From NCBI GenBank assembly GCA_017525505.1, contig JAFXSR010000043.1:1-51370 (forward strand): a stretch of DNA of 51,370 nucleotides. The letters are read 5' to 3'. Shown here in pieces: positions 43,601-50,556 of the stretch (position 1 is the first letter of the stretch; each line of letters starts with the position of its first letter). Under the pieces are notes generated by a model that saw only the letters and a program-made list of their open reading frames with translations, ran no database searches and had not been told where the DNA came from. The stretch is from Bacteroidales bacterium (GTDB lineage Bacteria > Bacteroidota > Bacteroidia > Bacteroidales > WCHB1-69). The translations under genes and the position numbers were made by a program.

Positions 43601-46600
43601 CATTGAGGATGTCGATATTGAATGCTCGTTAGGCATGGTGGGTCTCACCTCCCTGTCGGCCATCCGTCTGGCTATCCTCATTCAGCAACGTTATGGTGTC
43701 TCCCTCCAGGCCAAGCAGATGGTGAAGAACAGCTCCCTGATGAGCATCGAAGACGAAATTATCAGTTCAAAATTCACAATCCAAAATTCACAATCGGAGA
43801 CACAAGAAGAGAAGGATGCCGATAATTCCGCATTGTCTATGGACCATTGTCCATTAAGCTACGCCCAGACCGGTGTCTATTTCGACTGTCTGAAAAATCC
43901 GATGGCGATACAATACAACATTCCCCAAATGGTGACCTTCGCCAAGGATACGGATACCGATGCGTTGTCAGAAGCTATTCGGACTGTGGTCGGCAAGCAT
44001 CCCCAGATGACCGCCCACTTCGGACAGACAGAGGAAGGCATCGTACAAACCCTCAATCCTGAACTAACGATAGACATTCCCGTAAAGACGATGAGTGAGA
44101 AGGAATTGGGACAATACAAACATGCCTTTGTATGCCCCTTCGATCTTGCAAGCGGACCACTCTGCCGCTTCGAGATTGTGACCACCGAGCAAGCCACCTA
44201 TCTGTTGTTCGATGTACACCATCTCGTTTTTGACGGCGGTTCTACCGACATCTTCTTCCGTCAGCTATGCGCATTACTCAATGGCACCCCTATTGAGGAT
44301 GAAATCATATCTTATCCGGCGTACGTCATGGCAGAAAAGGCTGCTGAGGATAGCGAGGACTATCAGGCAGCCAAGGACTTCTTCAAAGAACGCTTGTCTG
44401 TGGTAGAGGCGGCCACCGGAGTGCGTCCTGACCTTCCGAAACCAGTGGTGGGCACGGTCAGTCAAGCCGTCGCTCCGCTGGACTTCGACAATATCCAATC
44501 GCAACTCTCATCGCTCAACGCCCAACTTTCAACCATTATCACGCCTGCCCACTTGACTTTGTCGGCAGTCTATTACGCCCTGTCGCGTTTTGCCAATAGC
44601 GAGCAGGTTTGCATCACCACCGTCTCCAACGGGCGTTCCGACCTGCGCATCCGCAATACCGTAGGTATGTTTGTCAACACCTTGGCCATGAGTGCCACCA
44701 TTGGCAAGCAAAGCGTCAGAAACTTCCTGCAAGAAGTCAGCGAGAACTTCGACGAAACGCTGAGTCATGAGAACTATCCGTTTGCACAAATCGCCGCTGA
44801 TTACGGTTTGACACCTGAGATACAGTTCGTCTATCAACTCGGTGTTGCCAGCCAACACATCGTTGGTGGCACTCCGTTGAAGATGGAGGGATTGGGCACC
44901 CAGACACCCAAGTTCCCCATCACCTTCTTCATTGCTCCGGTTGATGGCCAGCCCAGCGTTTGTGTGGCTTACGACAACGGCAAATACTCTGCCCGTCTGA
45001 TGCAGAGTTTGGCCGATGCCGTGAAGGTTACGGTAGAACGGATGCTTGAAAAGCCCGATGCAACCCTAAGCAGTATCTGCATGGTCAGCGACGAGGAAGC
45101 AGAGCGCATTATCAAAATCGGAACGGGCAAGGATATCGAAGTGGATATCACCAAGACCTTCGCCGACCTCTTCACCGAGCAGGCGAAACGAACACCCGAT
45201 GCACCCGCTGTGGTTGACAGGGACAGTCAGCTGACCTACGGCGAGATGGACCGCTACTCGAATGCCTTGGCACACCAGCTGATTGACTTCGGAGTACAGC
45301 CCAACGACTTCGTATGCGTCATGCTCGACCGCAAGAAAGAGTTCCCGCTGTCGGTATTAGCTATTCACAAGGCTGGAGCCGCCTATACTCCTCTCGATTT
45401 CGAATATCCCAACGAGCGTCTAAGCTATATGCTGGAGAATTCAGAATCGAAAGTATTGATCACCTCCCACGATGTTTTGAAGGCAAAACAAGCAGAAGGC
45501 GACTTCAACACAGCCGCCGCCAAGACCTTCTTCATCGATGACTTCATGGCGGAAAGCCTTTCCAAGGGCAGCAATGAGAATGCCACCCCCATAGACTTGT
45601 CCACCCCCGACGGACTCGCCTATATGATATACACCTCTGGCTCCACAGGCAAACCCAAGGGCGCAATGCTCCATCAGGCCGGTCTGCGCAACTTTATCGC
45701 CGTGGTCATCGACATGGAGAAACTGACAGCCGCCGACCGTGTCAGCGGACACCGCTCTTTCTCGTTCGACGCACACATCGAGGATATGTATCCTGTATTA
45801 ACGCTGGGTGGTTCATTCCACATCATGCCGACAGAAATTCGTAAGGACTTGGCTGCCATTCGCCAGTTCCTGATTGACCACCAATGTACAGGCGGCGGCT
45901 ATTCAACAGCGATGACCTGCCTGTTGCTCAACACCTTCGACGACCTGCCCATCCGCTTCACCACGGGCGGTGGTGAGAAGATGGACGGGGTATTCAGTGA
46001 CCATATTGAGATCATCAATGTTTATGGACCAACTGAATGTACCAACGACACCTCTTACTACAGCATCGCTCCAGGCCGTCGTGTGGAGAATATTCCTATC
46101 GGACAAAGTGTCGCCAACAACTGGAATTTCATTGTCGATACCGCAGGCAACCTCGTACCGCAGGGCGTGGCCGGAGAGCTGTGCTTTGCCGGCATCCAGG
46201 TGGGCCGCGGCTATTGGCGACTGCCCGAACGCACGGCCAAGTCATTCGTCGATTGTCCGTTCGTGAAAGAAGACCGCTGGGGCCGTCCTGTCCGCATGTA
46301 CCGCACCGGTGACCTCTGCCGTTGGAACGAGGAGGGACAAATAGAGTATATGGGCCGTATCGACACCCAGGTGAAACTGCGTGGTTTCCGTATCGAGTTG
46401 GGTGAAATCGAAAGCAAGGTACTGAATATAGAAGGCATCCGTCAGGCCGCCGCCGAAGTGCGCAAAGTAATGGGCAACGAGCATCTGGTTCTTTATTACA
46501 CTTTGGAAGAGGGTTCTGCCCTCACCGACGAAGACATTCGCAAGACTCTTGCCGCCTCGTCATTGGCAGAATATATGGTACCCGATGCCTATATGCGGAT

Positions 46601-48155
46601 GGATGCCATGCCGATGACCCCTAACGGCAAAATCAACCGCAAGGTATTGCCCGCTCCTGAAATGAAACGCGCCACAGCGTTTGAAGCACCCAAAGGCGAG
46701 AAGGAAGAACTCTTCTGCAGCATATTCTCCAATATTTTGAATATCAAGGAGGTGGGTGCTACCGACAACTTCTTCGAGATTGGCGGTACAAGTATCAATG
46801 CCATCAAAGTAATTGTCGAGGCCAGCAAACACGGTGTGCAGATTGTCTTCAACGACATCTTTAATCTGAAAACCCCGAGAGCATTGGCAGCATTTGTTGA
46901 GGATCAGTCAGGGAATGCAGAACCCCGCAAAGCTGATACTGCTGAAAAAACAATCACCGATACCCCAGAAGCTGCCCAATATGCACCTCTCAATGCACTT
47001 CTCACCACCAATAACATTGAGACGTTCCGCAACGGCAAGCGTCAACCCATCGGGGATGTGCTCCTGACAGGTGCCACCGGATATTTGGGCATTCACATCC
47101 TCCATGAGTTGCTGACGAATTACGACTGTCACATTTTATGCCCGCTGCGTGGTGAGCCGGAATCCAACCCGATGCACCGCCTCAAGACGCTCCATTACTA
47201 CTATTTTGGAGAAACAGAAGTCTTTGATCATATTGAAGAACGGGTGGAAACATTTGCCGCCGAGGTCACCCAACCCGATGCGCTCAATGCCATCGACAAG
47301 AAAGGCTTGACAGTCATCAACTGCGTGGCTAACGTCAAGCACTTCTCCGCCGGCAACGACATCGAAATGGTGAACATCGAGTCGGTGCGCCACCTCATCA
47401 GCTTCTGTCTGCGTACGGATTCTCGTCTCATCCACATCTCGACGAGCAGTGTGGCGGGTTTGAGTATCGACGATGTGCCCGGACCGGAAGTCAAGCTGAC
47501 GGAGCAGGACTTCTATATCGGCCAGCATGTCAGCGACAGAAAGTACACCTACTCAAAGTTCAAGGCCGAAGAACTGGTGCTCGACGCTGTTGCTCACCAT
47601 GGTTTGAATGCGAAGATCATGCGCGTGGGCAACCTCTCCGCCCGCCAGAAAGACGGCGAATTCCAGATCAACTTCAACACCAACAATTTCTTAGCACTGC
47701 TGCGCGCCTTCGTAGTCATCGGCATGGTGCCCTACGAGAAACTCGACTTGCGCTTTGAATTCTCGCCGATTGACGAGGTAGCCCATGCCATTATGTTACT
47801 TTCACAGACGCCAAAAGATTGTGTGGTATTCCATCCTTATAACACCCATCGCCAGTTCCTGTCGGATATTCTCACCGGTTTCGCAGAGGCCGGCATCACA
47901 CTGAAGCGTGTGGAGAACGATGAATTCCAGCAGGCCTTGGAGAAGATGATGGACAATCCCGATCTGGTCACGTTGGTACGTCCGCTGATGGCCTACAATC
48001 TTGGAGGAAACCGTAAGGTTCGCAGCATCGAATCGACCAACGACTACACCACGCAGGTGCTTTACCGACTCGGCTTCCAGTGGCCCACCACCGCCGCCGA
48101 TTACGTACACCGTTTTGTGGACACCATCGTCGGATTCGACTTTTTTAATGTGTAA
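37656..48155 (+). CDS. Nonribosomal peptide synthetase 2 (C-A-T-C-A-T-C-A-T-R)
   Basis: A 3499-residue trimodular synthetase, MKQTAPLSKSQYGLY at its start. Condensation domains have HHIIADG (about 125), HHLVFDG (about 1158) and HHLVFDG (about 2186). Adenylation cores are LYTSGSTGVPKG (about 585), IYTSGSTGRPKG (about 1605) and IYTSGSTGKPKG (about 2656). Carriers have VGLTSISAI (about 967), VGLTSLSAI (about 1992) and IGGTSINAI (about 3040). The C-terminal thioester reductase has GATGYLG (about 3135) and YTYSKF (about 3297). A tripeptide aldehyde, perhaps with an N-acyl cap added by the first condensation domain, is expected. No phosphopantetheinyl transferase, MbtH or thioesterase is in the window. 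Five heptamer tracts lie in frame. Starts 4 bases into the MFS gene end. Confidence 0.93.
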   Translation: MKQTAPLSKSQYGLYVECVAHQGEICYNISYIYVLDGSLDEEKLKTAIETTVAAHPTLFTRIELNEQGEPMQTIDDSETFRLEIEHITDIEAEKQGMVMPFDLYNDRLFRIRLLKDAEHFYFFIDIHHIIADGSALKVILADMEAAYNSKTLEPETMTLADVAKAEAEKRKTPVFEEDKQWYAQHFDCGDCYSPLLPDKDETESQQGRMTRTMNVDNVRLDAFCKEHGIFKSTFFTAVYSYLLAKFNNEQEALFNTIYSGRSDERLAHTVAMLVKTLPVYATFTDNTTVLEFLKAEQEQMTGCRQHDSYAFSDMVSDLNLQIASFFAWHGNVLDNMEISGKPMKAIQMCNTTLEVPFYVKALIIDDHYCVEAEYKANVYSEQLISQFLESYEAVVEGFLTEEYLRNINIATKRQVELLDSFNDTDKPYDDTQTVVSLFRRQAKATPDAEAVVFKDHRYSYAEVDDISDRIASYIVSRGLGIGDAVSVIIPRCEWMAIASLGVLKAGCAYQPLDPSYPKERLNFMVKDADAKLLIADEELRDLVDEYQGEVLLTKEFLQLPSLTAETNSKFSTLNSKLSPSDRFILLYTSGSTGVPKGCQLTHGNLVNYCNWYWKYYELKPEHNVAEYASYGFDVHQEGIYPPLTAGATVHIIPEELRLDLVSLNEYLEREHITHTFMTTQVGYQFATNIDNHSLLHLSVAGEKLASIAPPQGYQLHNGYGPTEATILITIYPVTKKDKDVPIGKPLDNVRLYVVDQQGHRLPVGAMGELWASGPQVALGYLNWPDKNAEVFVQNPFTTEEKYMRTYRTGDIVRYLPDGNIQFVGRRDGQVKIRGFRIELKEVESVIRQFPGIKDATVQAFDDEGGGKFIAAYIVADEQIDIEAMNNFILEEKPPYMVPAVTMQIDSIPLNQNQKVNKKALPKPEKKAAEAVMENNVPMNEMEKELHELIAGIVNTTDFGVTTKLSYVGLTSISAIKLAVQVNKHYGVTLDSKALVKSGTLQSIENVIWKSIQNSEYKIQNPKSKSESNNDQSSIISYPLSYAQTGVYIDCVSNPTSTLYNIPFLLNFPAGIDAAKLAEAVKRVVEAHPELGVHFTTEGDTVVQTLADSVPVEVPMTEMSDQQLAAYKQEFVRPFELQKPPLYRFEVVKTESGVKLLMDVHHLVFDGSSADLFIHQIISVLENSAVDKENYTYFDFVSDQQKDADSDAFKAAQQFFAEKLQNCEGASEIPADLPKTDQQGFIGEAVCPINHEKAEAFCRQQEITPAHLFLAATSYVVSRYTNNREVYLNTISSGRSNLKIADTVGMFVNTLALGLSIDDVTVCEYLRQVGETFDETLHHENYPFARIASDFSFHPAIFYAYQVGVLSDYKLGGQAIAQETLELNVPKFKINIKIEARGVVVQYDDSLYSAQLGNALAESIAAVAERMMEEPQSKIRQLPIVGKKQEEELSHLRQVATGEAPFKFFHECIAHFAGKCPEQEALVACDATYSYKEMDELTNRIANGLRQRGVESSDRIALLLPRTSWLILSLFGVMKAGAAYIPCDPDYPEDRIKLILEDSEARFIITSKDRLNTVPSDKAIDVEELVNCQLSTVDCQLSITPDDLAYLIYTSGSTGRPKGVMLRHEGICNYLSGHPGNVFANAVLTDATRILSVTTISFDAALQDIGTAYYNGKTLILATEEQANNPLELAQLIKEQHIDMVSGTPSRWQTWLTSNDFCQAIGGVKICRAGGEKYPQQLLDKLRSVTKARLFNCYGPTEITVASNNAELTNASLITVGKPQLNVKEFIVDADGNELPVGVVGELYIGGKGVARGYNKLDEMTRERFVEYRGERIYKSGDYAKWLPDGNVVILGRTDHQIKLRGLRIELGEVENAILQVDGVKQVVVTIRQIGGMEHLCAYFTADQKLDTEAMRTTISSHLTDYMVPTAYMQLDRLPMTPNGKTDIKALPDPTVQTAQGGSGAGTSRKLTRIERELQDMVKEILGIEDVDIECSLGMVGLTSLSAIRLAILIQQRYGVSLQAKQMVKNSSLMSIEDEIISSKFTIQNSQSETQEEKDADNSALSMDHCPLSYAQTGVYFDCLKNPMAIQYNIPQMVTFAKDTDTDALSEAIRTVVGKHPQMTAHFGQTEEGIVQTLNPELTIDIPVKTMSEKELGQYKHAFVCPFDLASGPLCRFEIVTTEQATYLLFDVHHLVFDGGSTDIFFRQLCALLNGTPIEDEIISYPAYVMAEKAAEDSEDYQAAKDFFKERLSVVEAATGVRPDLPKPVVGTVSQAVAPLDFDNIQSQLSSLNAQLSTIITPAHLTLSAVYYALSRFANSEQVCITTVSNGRSDLRIRNTVGMFVNTLAMSATIGKQSVRNFLQEVSENFDETLSHENYPFAQIAADYGLTPEIQFVYQLGVASQHIVGGTPLKMEGLGTQTPKFPITFFIAPVDGQPSVCVAYDNGKYSARLMQSLADAVKVTVERMLEKPDATLSSICMVSDEEAERIIKIGTGKDIEVDITKTFADLFTEQAKRTPDAPAVVDRDSQLTYGEMDRYSNALAHQLIDFGVQPNDFVCVMLDRKKEFPLSVLAIHKAGAAYTPLDFEYPNERLSYMLENSESKVLITSHDVLKAKQAEGDFNTAAAKTFFIDDFMAESLSKGSNENATPIDLSTPDGLAYMIYTSGSTGKPKGAMLHQAGLRNFIAVVIDMEKLTAADRVSGHRSFSFDAHIEDMYPVLTLGGSFHIMPTEIRKDLAAIRQFLIDHQCTGGGYSTAMTCLLLNTFDDLPIRFTTGGGEKMDGVFSDHIEIINVYGPTECTNDTSYYSIAPGRRVENIPIGQSVANNWNFIVDTAGNLVPQGVAGELCFAGIQVGRGYWRLPERTAKSFVDCPFVKEDRWGRPVRMYRTGDLCRWNEEGQIEYMGRIDTQVKLRGFRIELGEIESKVLNIEGIRQAAAEVRKVMGNEHLVLYYTLEEGSALTDEDIRKTLAASSLAEYMVPDAYMRMDAMPMTPNGKINRKVLPAPEMKRATAFEAPKGEKEELFCSIFSNILNIKEVGATDNFFEIGGTSINAIKVIVEASKHGVQIVFNDIFNLKTPRALAAFVEDQSGNAEPRKADTAEKTITDTPEAAQYAPLNALLTTNNIETFRNGKRQPIGDVLLTGATGYLGIHILHELLTNYDCHILCPLRGEPESNPMHRLKTLHYYYFGETEVFDHIEERVETFAAEVTQPDALNAIDKKGLTVINCVANVKHFSAGNDIEMVNIESVRHLISFCLRTDSRLIHISTSSVAGLSIDDVPGPEVKLTEQDFYIGQHVSDRKYTYSKFKAEELVLDAVAHHGLNAKIMRVGNLSARQKDGEFQINFNTNNFLALLRAFVVIGMVPYEKLDLRFEFSPIDEVAHAIMLLSQTPKDCVVFHPYNTHRQFLSDILTGFAEAGITLKRVENDEFQQALEKMMDNPDLVTLVRPLMAYNLGGNRKVRSIESTNDYTTQVLYRLGFQWPTTAADYVHRFVDTIVGFDFFNV
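39354..39388. repeat. In-frame heptamer tract, adenylation 1 of NRPS 2
   Basis: Five 7-base units, AACTCTA, AGTTCTC, AACTCTA, AACTCTA, AACTCTC. They encode SKFSTLNSKLS just before the A3 motif. Confidence 0.95.
40684..40730. repeat. In-frame repeat tract, carrier 1-condensation 2 linker of NRPS 2
   Basis: A 16-base palindrome ATTCAGAATTCTGAAT (40686-40701) followed by about three AAAATCC heptamers. They encode SIQNSEYKIQNPKSKS. Confidence 0.9.
42408..42449. repeat. In-frame heptamer tract, adenylation 2 of NRPS 2
   Basis: Six units, GTCAATT twice, GTCAACT, GTCGATT, GTCAACT, TTCAATT; exactly 42 bases, 14 codons. They encode VNCQLSTVDCQLSI just before the A3 motif. Confidence 0.95.
43766..43795. 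repeat. In-frame repeat tract, carrier 2-condensation 3 linker of NRPS 2
   Basis: A 14-base unit made of two heptamers, AAATTCA and CAATCCA, repeated twice. It encodes SKFTIQNSQS. Confidence 0.85.
44502..44536. repeat. Degenerate in-frame heptamer tract, condensation 3 of NRPS 2
   Basis: Units CAACTCT, CATCGCT, CAACGCC, CAACTTT and CAACCAT with a 7-base period but more changes than elsewhere. They encode QLSSLNAQLST. Confidence 0.7.
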
Positions 48156-48251
48156 TCAAAAAAAAGCTGAACGAACAGCAAAACAACGATCATCGTCTTC
48201 CTATGGTCCATCCGCTCACACAACGCACAGACATGCGCAGTGCGGGCGGAT

Positions 48252-49187
48252 TTATGATTTCGACGGGGCATCGTCTTTGGCCCTGCTGGTGGTCACCAAA
48301 TAGACACCCACCGCAATCAGCACCAGGGCCACAGGCTTGTTCCAGGTAAAGATATCCTGTCCCAAAGCGATAGCCACACAGGCGGTCACCACAGGCTGCA
48401 GATTGCTGTACATGCTCACAGTGGTGGGCCGCAACACACGCAGAGACAGCGGCAGCAGGAAATAGGACACCACCGTGGCGAATATCAGAATGGTTAGCAG
48501 ATTGAGCCAAGCGGAAACGGGCACCGCCTCATAAAAGATAGGACAAGTCTCCCGCGACAGGTGGTGAATAGCCAGTGGGGCACAGATGATGCTGCCGTAT
48601 AAAAACATCCACTTCATCATCGTCACGGGACTGTATTTCTTGGAAACACTGCGTGTAATCAGCAGATAGGCGGCGTAAAACAGGATATTGACAAAACACA
48701 GAAGCAAGCCCAGCGGATGGGCGTTTGTATCAATCTTCCACGAGAAAAGCACAATCATCAGAGCACCGCTGATACCCACAAACACACCGGCGGATTTCCG
48801 CACGGAAATAGGTTCCTTCAGGAAAATGGCAGCCAGTATCATCACCACCAATGGACTGGTGGCGGAAATCAGCGACACATAGCTGGGCGAGGTATAGCGG
48901 AAAGCCTCGGCGAAAGCGATGAGGGTACCCGCCAACACAACAGCACCGAAAACAAACAAGCCCATATCTTTTCTCTCCACCTTCTCACGCTTGAAGAACA
49001 AAGACAGCAGCCAGAAGCCCACTGCCCCGAACAGCATACGCACCTCCGTAAACACCTCCGGATGAATATACTCCGGAATAATGGCTTTAGAACAATTAGG
49101 GTTGATGCCAAAAATGATATACACCGCCAGTGCCGCCAGGTGGCCGACCCATTTAGGAGGTTGTTGATAAGAGTGTTCTGAGTCCAT
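48252..49187 (-). CDS. EamA/DMT-family transporter
   Basis: A 311-residue inner membrane protein with ten helices in two EamA repeats (about 20-145 and 160-300). FGINPNCSKAIIPEY and GLLLCFVNILFYAAYLL begin the two halves; FLKEPISVRKSAGVFVGISG closes the first. The family exports amino acids, drugs or other small metabolites. An open frame runs upstream to 49487, but that part crosses a tRNA gene, so the ATG at 49187 is chosen. It ends 96 bases after NRPS 2, facing it; a tie to the NRPS island is possible but not shown. Confidence 0.85.
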   Translation of the reverse strand: MDSEHSYQQPPKWVGHLAALAVYIIFGINPNCSKAIIPEYIHPEVFTEVRMLFGAVGFWLLSLFFKREKVERKDMGLFVFGAVVLAGTLIAFAEAFRYTSPSYVSLISATSPLVVMILAAIFLKEPISVRKSAGVFVGISGALMIVLFSWKIDTNAHPLGLLLCFVNILFYAAYLLITRSVSKKYSPVTMMKWMFLYGSIICAPLAIHHLSRETCPIFYEAVPVSAWLNLLTILIFATVVSYFLLPLSLRVLRPTTVSMYSNLQPVVTACVAIALGQDIFTWNKPVALVLIAVGVYLVTTSRAKDDAPSKS

Positions 49188-49257
49188 AGTTTCTTTCCGC
49201 TTATACCCTGCAAAAATAGTCAAAAAAAATGAAATTGCGGCACAAATTGGACAAAAT

Positions 49258-49292
49258 AAAAGAGGTGCGAGCTTGTAACCGCACCTCTTTTT
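49258..49292 (-). terminator. Intrinsic terminator after tRNA-fMet
   Basis: On the minus strand AGAGGTGCG and CGCACCTCT pair across a 12-base loop, followed by four T. Confidence 0.8.
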
Positions 49293-49297
49293 CTTGG

Positions 49298-49369
<72 letters not shown>

Positions 49370-49553
49370 ATATTGTTCTGCAAAAGTACAAATTTTTTTG
49401 ATAAACTTGCATCTTCAAGAATAATTTACATGCCGAATTAAACATCTGAATATCAAAATAATACATAAAACATCCTTTCATTTTCACATTTTTTAGGATA
49501 TGAATTGAGCCATTTTTCGGAAGAACAAAGACGTTTTTTTACAAAAATAGTTG

Positions 49554-49561
49554 TATTTTTG
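49554..49561 (+). promoter_or_regulatory. Candidate -7 box for the NlpC/P60 gene
   Basis: TATTTTTG lies 19 bases before the ATG at 49581. It also overlaps an open upstream extension of the frame, which argues for the 49581 start. Confidence 0.5.
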
Positions 49562-49580
49562 TAGTCTAAAAATCAATTTT

Positions 49581-50381
49581 ATGCTCAAAAGAATCCTATT
49601 CTTCATAGCAGTGATGTCCTCTATCGTCCCCCTCTTTTCCCAGGTGGACGACAGCATAGACACCGTCGCCGAGGACACCGTCTCGGTCAATTACGAGTCG
49701 GCCATCACCTGCCCCACCATCGACTCCATCATCCAGCTGGCATTTGCCAAAAAAAAATCCGCCATCTACAAGTACGGGGCAGCCGGTCCCAACCACTTCG
49801 ACTGTTCCGGTTTTGTCTATTACTGTTTCGGACAGAACGGCATCAAGCTGCCCCGCAGCTCGCGTGACATGTTTCTGGTGGGACAGAAAGTGAAGAAAGA
49901 GGATTTGATGCCCGGAGATTTGGTATTCTTTTCCCGCGGCAAACTGGAAATCGGACATGTGGGCATCGTAGTGGAAACCAATGTGGACTCAGCCCACAAC
50001 TTCCGCTTCATCCACTCCTCCACCTATAAAACGAATGTGAGGGTGGACAACTCCATCAGTCCCAACTATGCGCACCGCTACAAAGGAGCGCGCCGCATCA
50101 TCAGTTGCGAGGGCATTGACAGCCGAACCATTGTGCTGCCCTCCGACACCAGCCTTACGGACAGCATTCCCGCCGCCCCCGTGCTTACCACTCCGGCCAC
50201 GCCCCAGAAGCCCGCTCCCGTTCAGCAGCAATCCGCCGTCAAATACCATAAAATCAAAAAAGGCGAAACTTTGTCGAGCATTGCCCGCAAGTACCACACC
50301 ACCGTAGCCAACCTGAAAAAGTGGAACAAGCTGAAATCCGACTTCATCCGCGAAGGCCAACGGATTATCGTGGCGAAGTAA
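49581..50381 (+). CDS. NlpC/P60 peptidase with C-terminal LysM domain
   Basis: A 266-residue secreted cell-wall enzyme. Signal peptide at residues 1-20 (MLKRILFFIAVMSSIVPLFS). The NlpC/P60 domain has catalytic Cys75 in NHFDCSGFVYYCFG and His126 in IGHVGIVVE, with a third polar residue expected at His145 in FIHSS. A Pro/Ala-rich linker leads to a LysM domain at about 222-266 (YHKIKKGETLSSIARKYHTT) that binds peptidoglycan. By family it cuts D-glutamyl bonds in muropeptides. Single gene. Confidence 0.92.
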   Translation: MLKRILFFIAVMSSIVPLFSQVDDSIDTVAEDTVSVNYESAITCPTIDSIIQLAFAKKKSAIYKYGAAGPNHFDCSGFVYYCFGQNGIKLPRSSRDMFLVGQKVKKEDLMPGDLVFFSRGKLEIGHVGIVVETNVDSAHNFRFIHSSTYKTNVRVDNSISPNYAHRYKGARRIISCEGIDSRTIVLPSDTSLTDSIPAAPVLTTPATPQKPAPVQQQSAVKYHKIKKGETLSSIARKYHTTVANLKKWNKLKSDFIREGQRIIVAK

Positions 50382-50432
50382 TATTTTTGCATTTTTCTTG
50401 CACATTATTGTCATTTCCTGCACATTTTTTGC

Positions 50433-50440
50433 TATATTTG
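50433..50440 (+). promoter_or_regulatory. Candidate -7 box upstream of the nuclease stump and hsdR
   Basis: TATATTTG matches TAnnTTTG, with a TTG 22 bases upstream at 50408-50410. It would drive the short ORF at 50456 and hsdR. Confidence 0.5.
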
Positions 50441-50455
50441 CAAGGTTAATGTGTA

Positions 50456-50548
50456 ATGCCAAATTATATGCCCAAAGACTTGCAAGAAGGATATGTGTAT
50501 ATCCTGACGAATCCGAGTTTTAAGGAGGATTGGGTGAAAGAATTATAG
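50456..50548 (+). pseudogene. N-terminal stump of a GIY-YIG-type nuclease
   Basis: A 30-codon ORF reading MPNYMPKDLQEGYVYILTNP then SFKEDWVKEL and a TAG. The GYVYILTNPSFKEDWVK core is the start of Bacteroidetes GIY-YIG/T5orf172-type nucleases, where VK is normally followed by IGKS and a domain of over 80 residues. Here it stops at once, 8 bases before the hsdR start. Probably the N-terminal remains of a gene cut by a deletion, or a short leader peptide retained for its translation. Family match is from memory. Confidence 0.55.
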
Positions 50549-50556
50549 TATGAATT

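Noticed and set aside
37656..48155. Amino-acid prediction for each adenylation domain
   Set aside because: The residues I could place from the A4-A5 regions did not match standard codes well enough to name substrates without a proper alignment.
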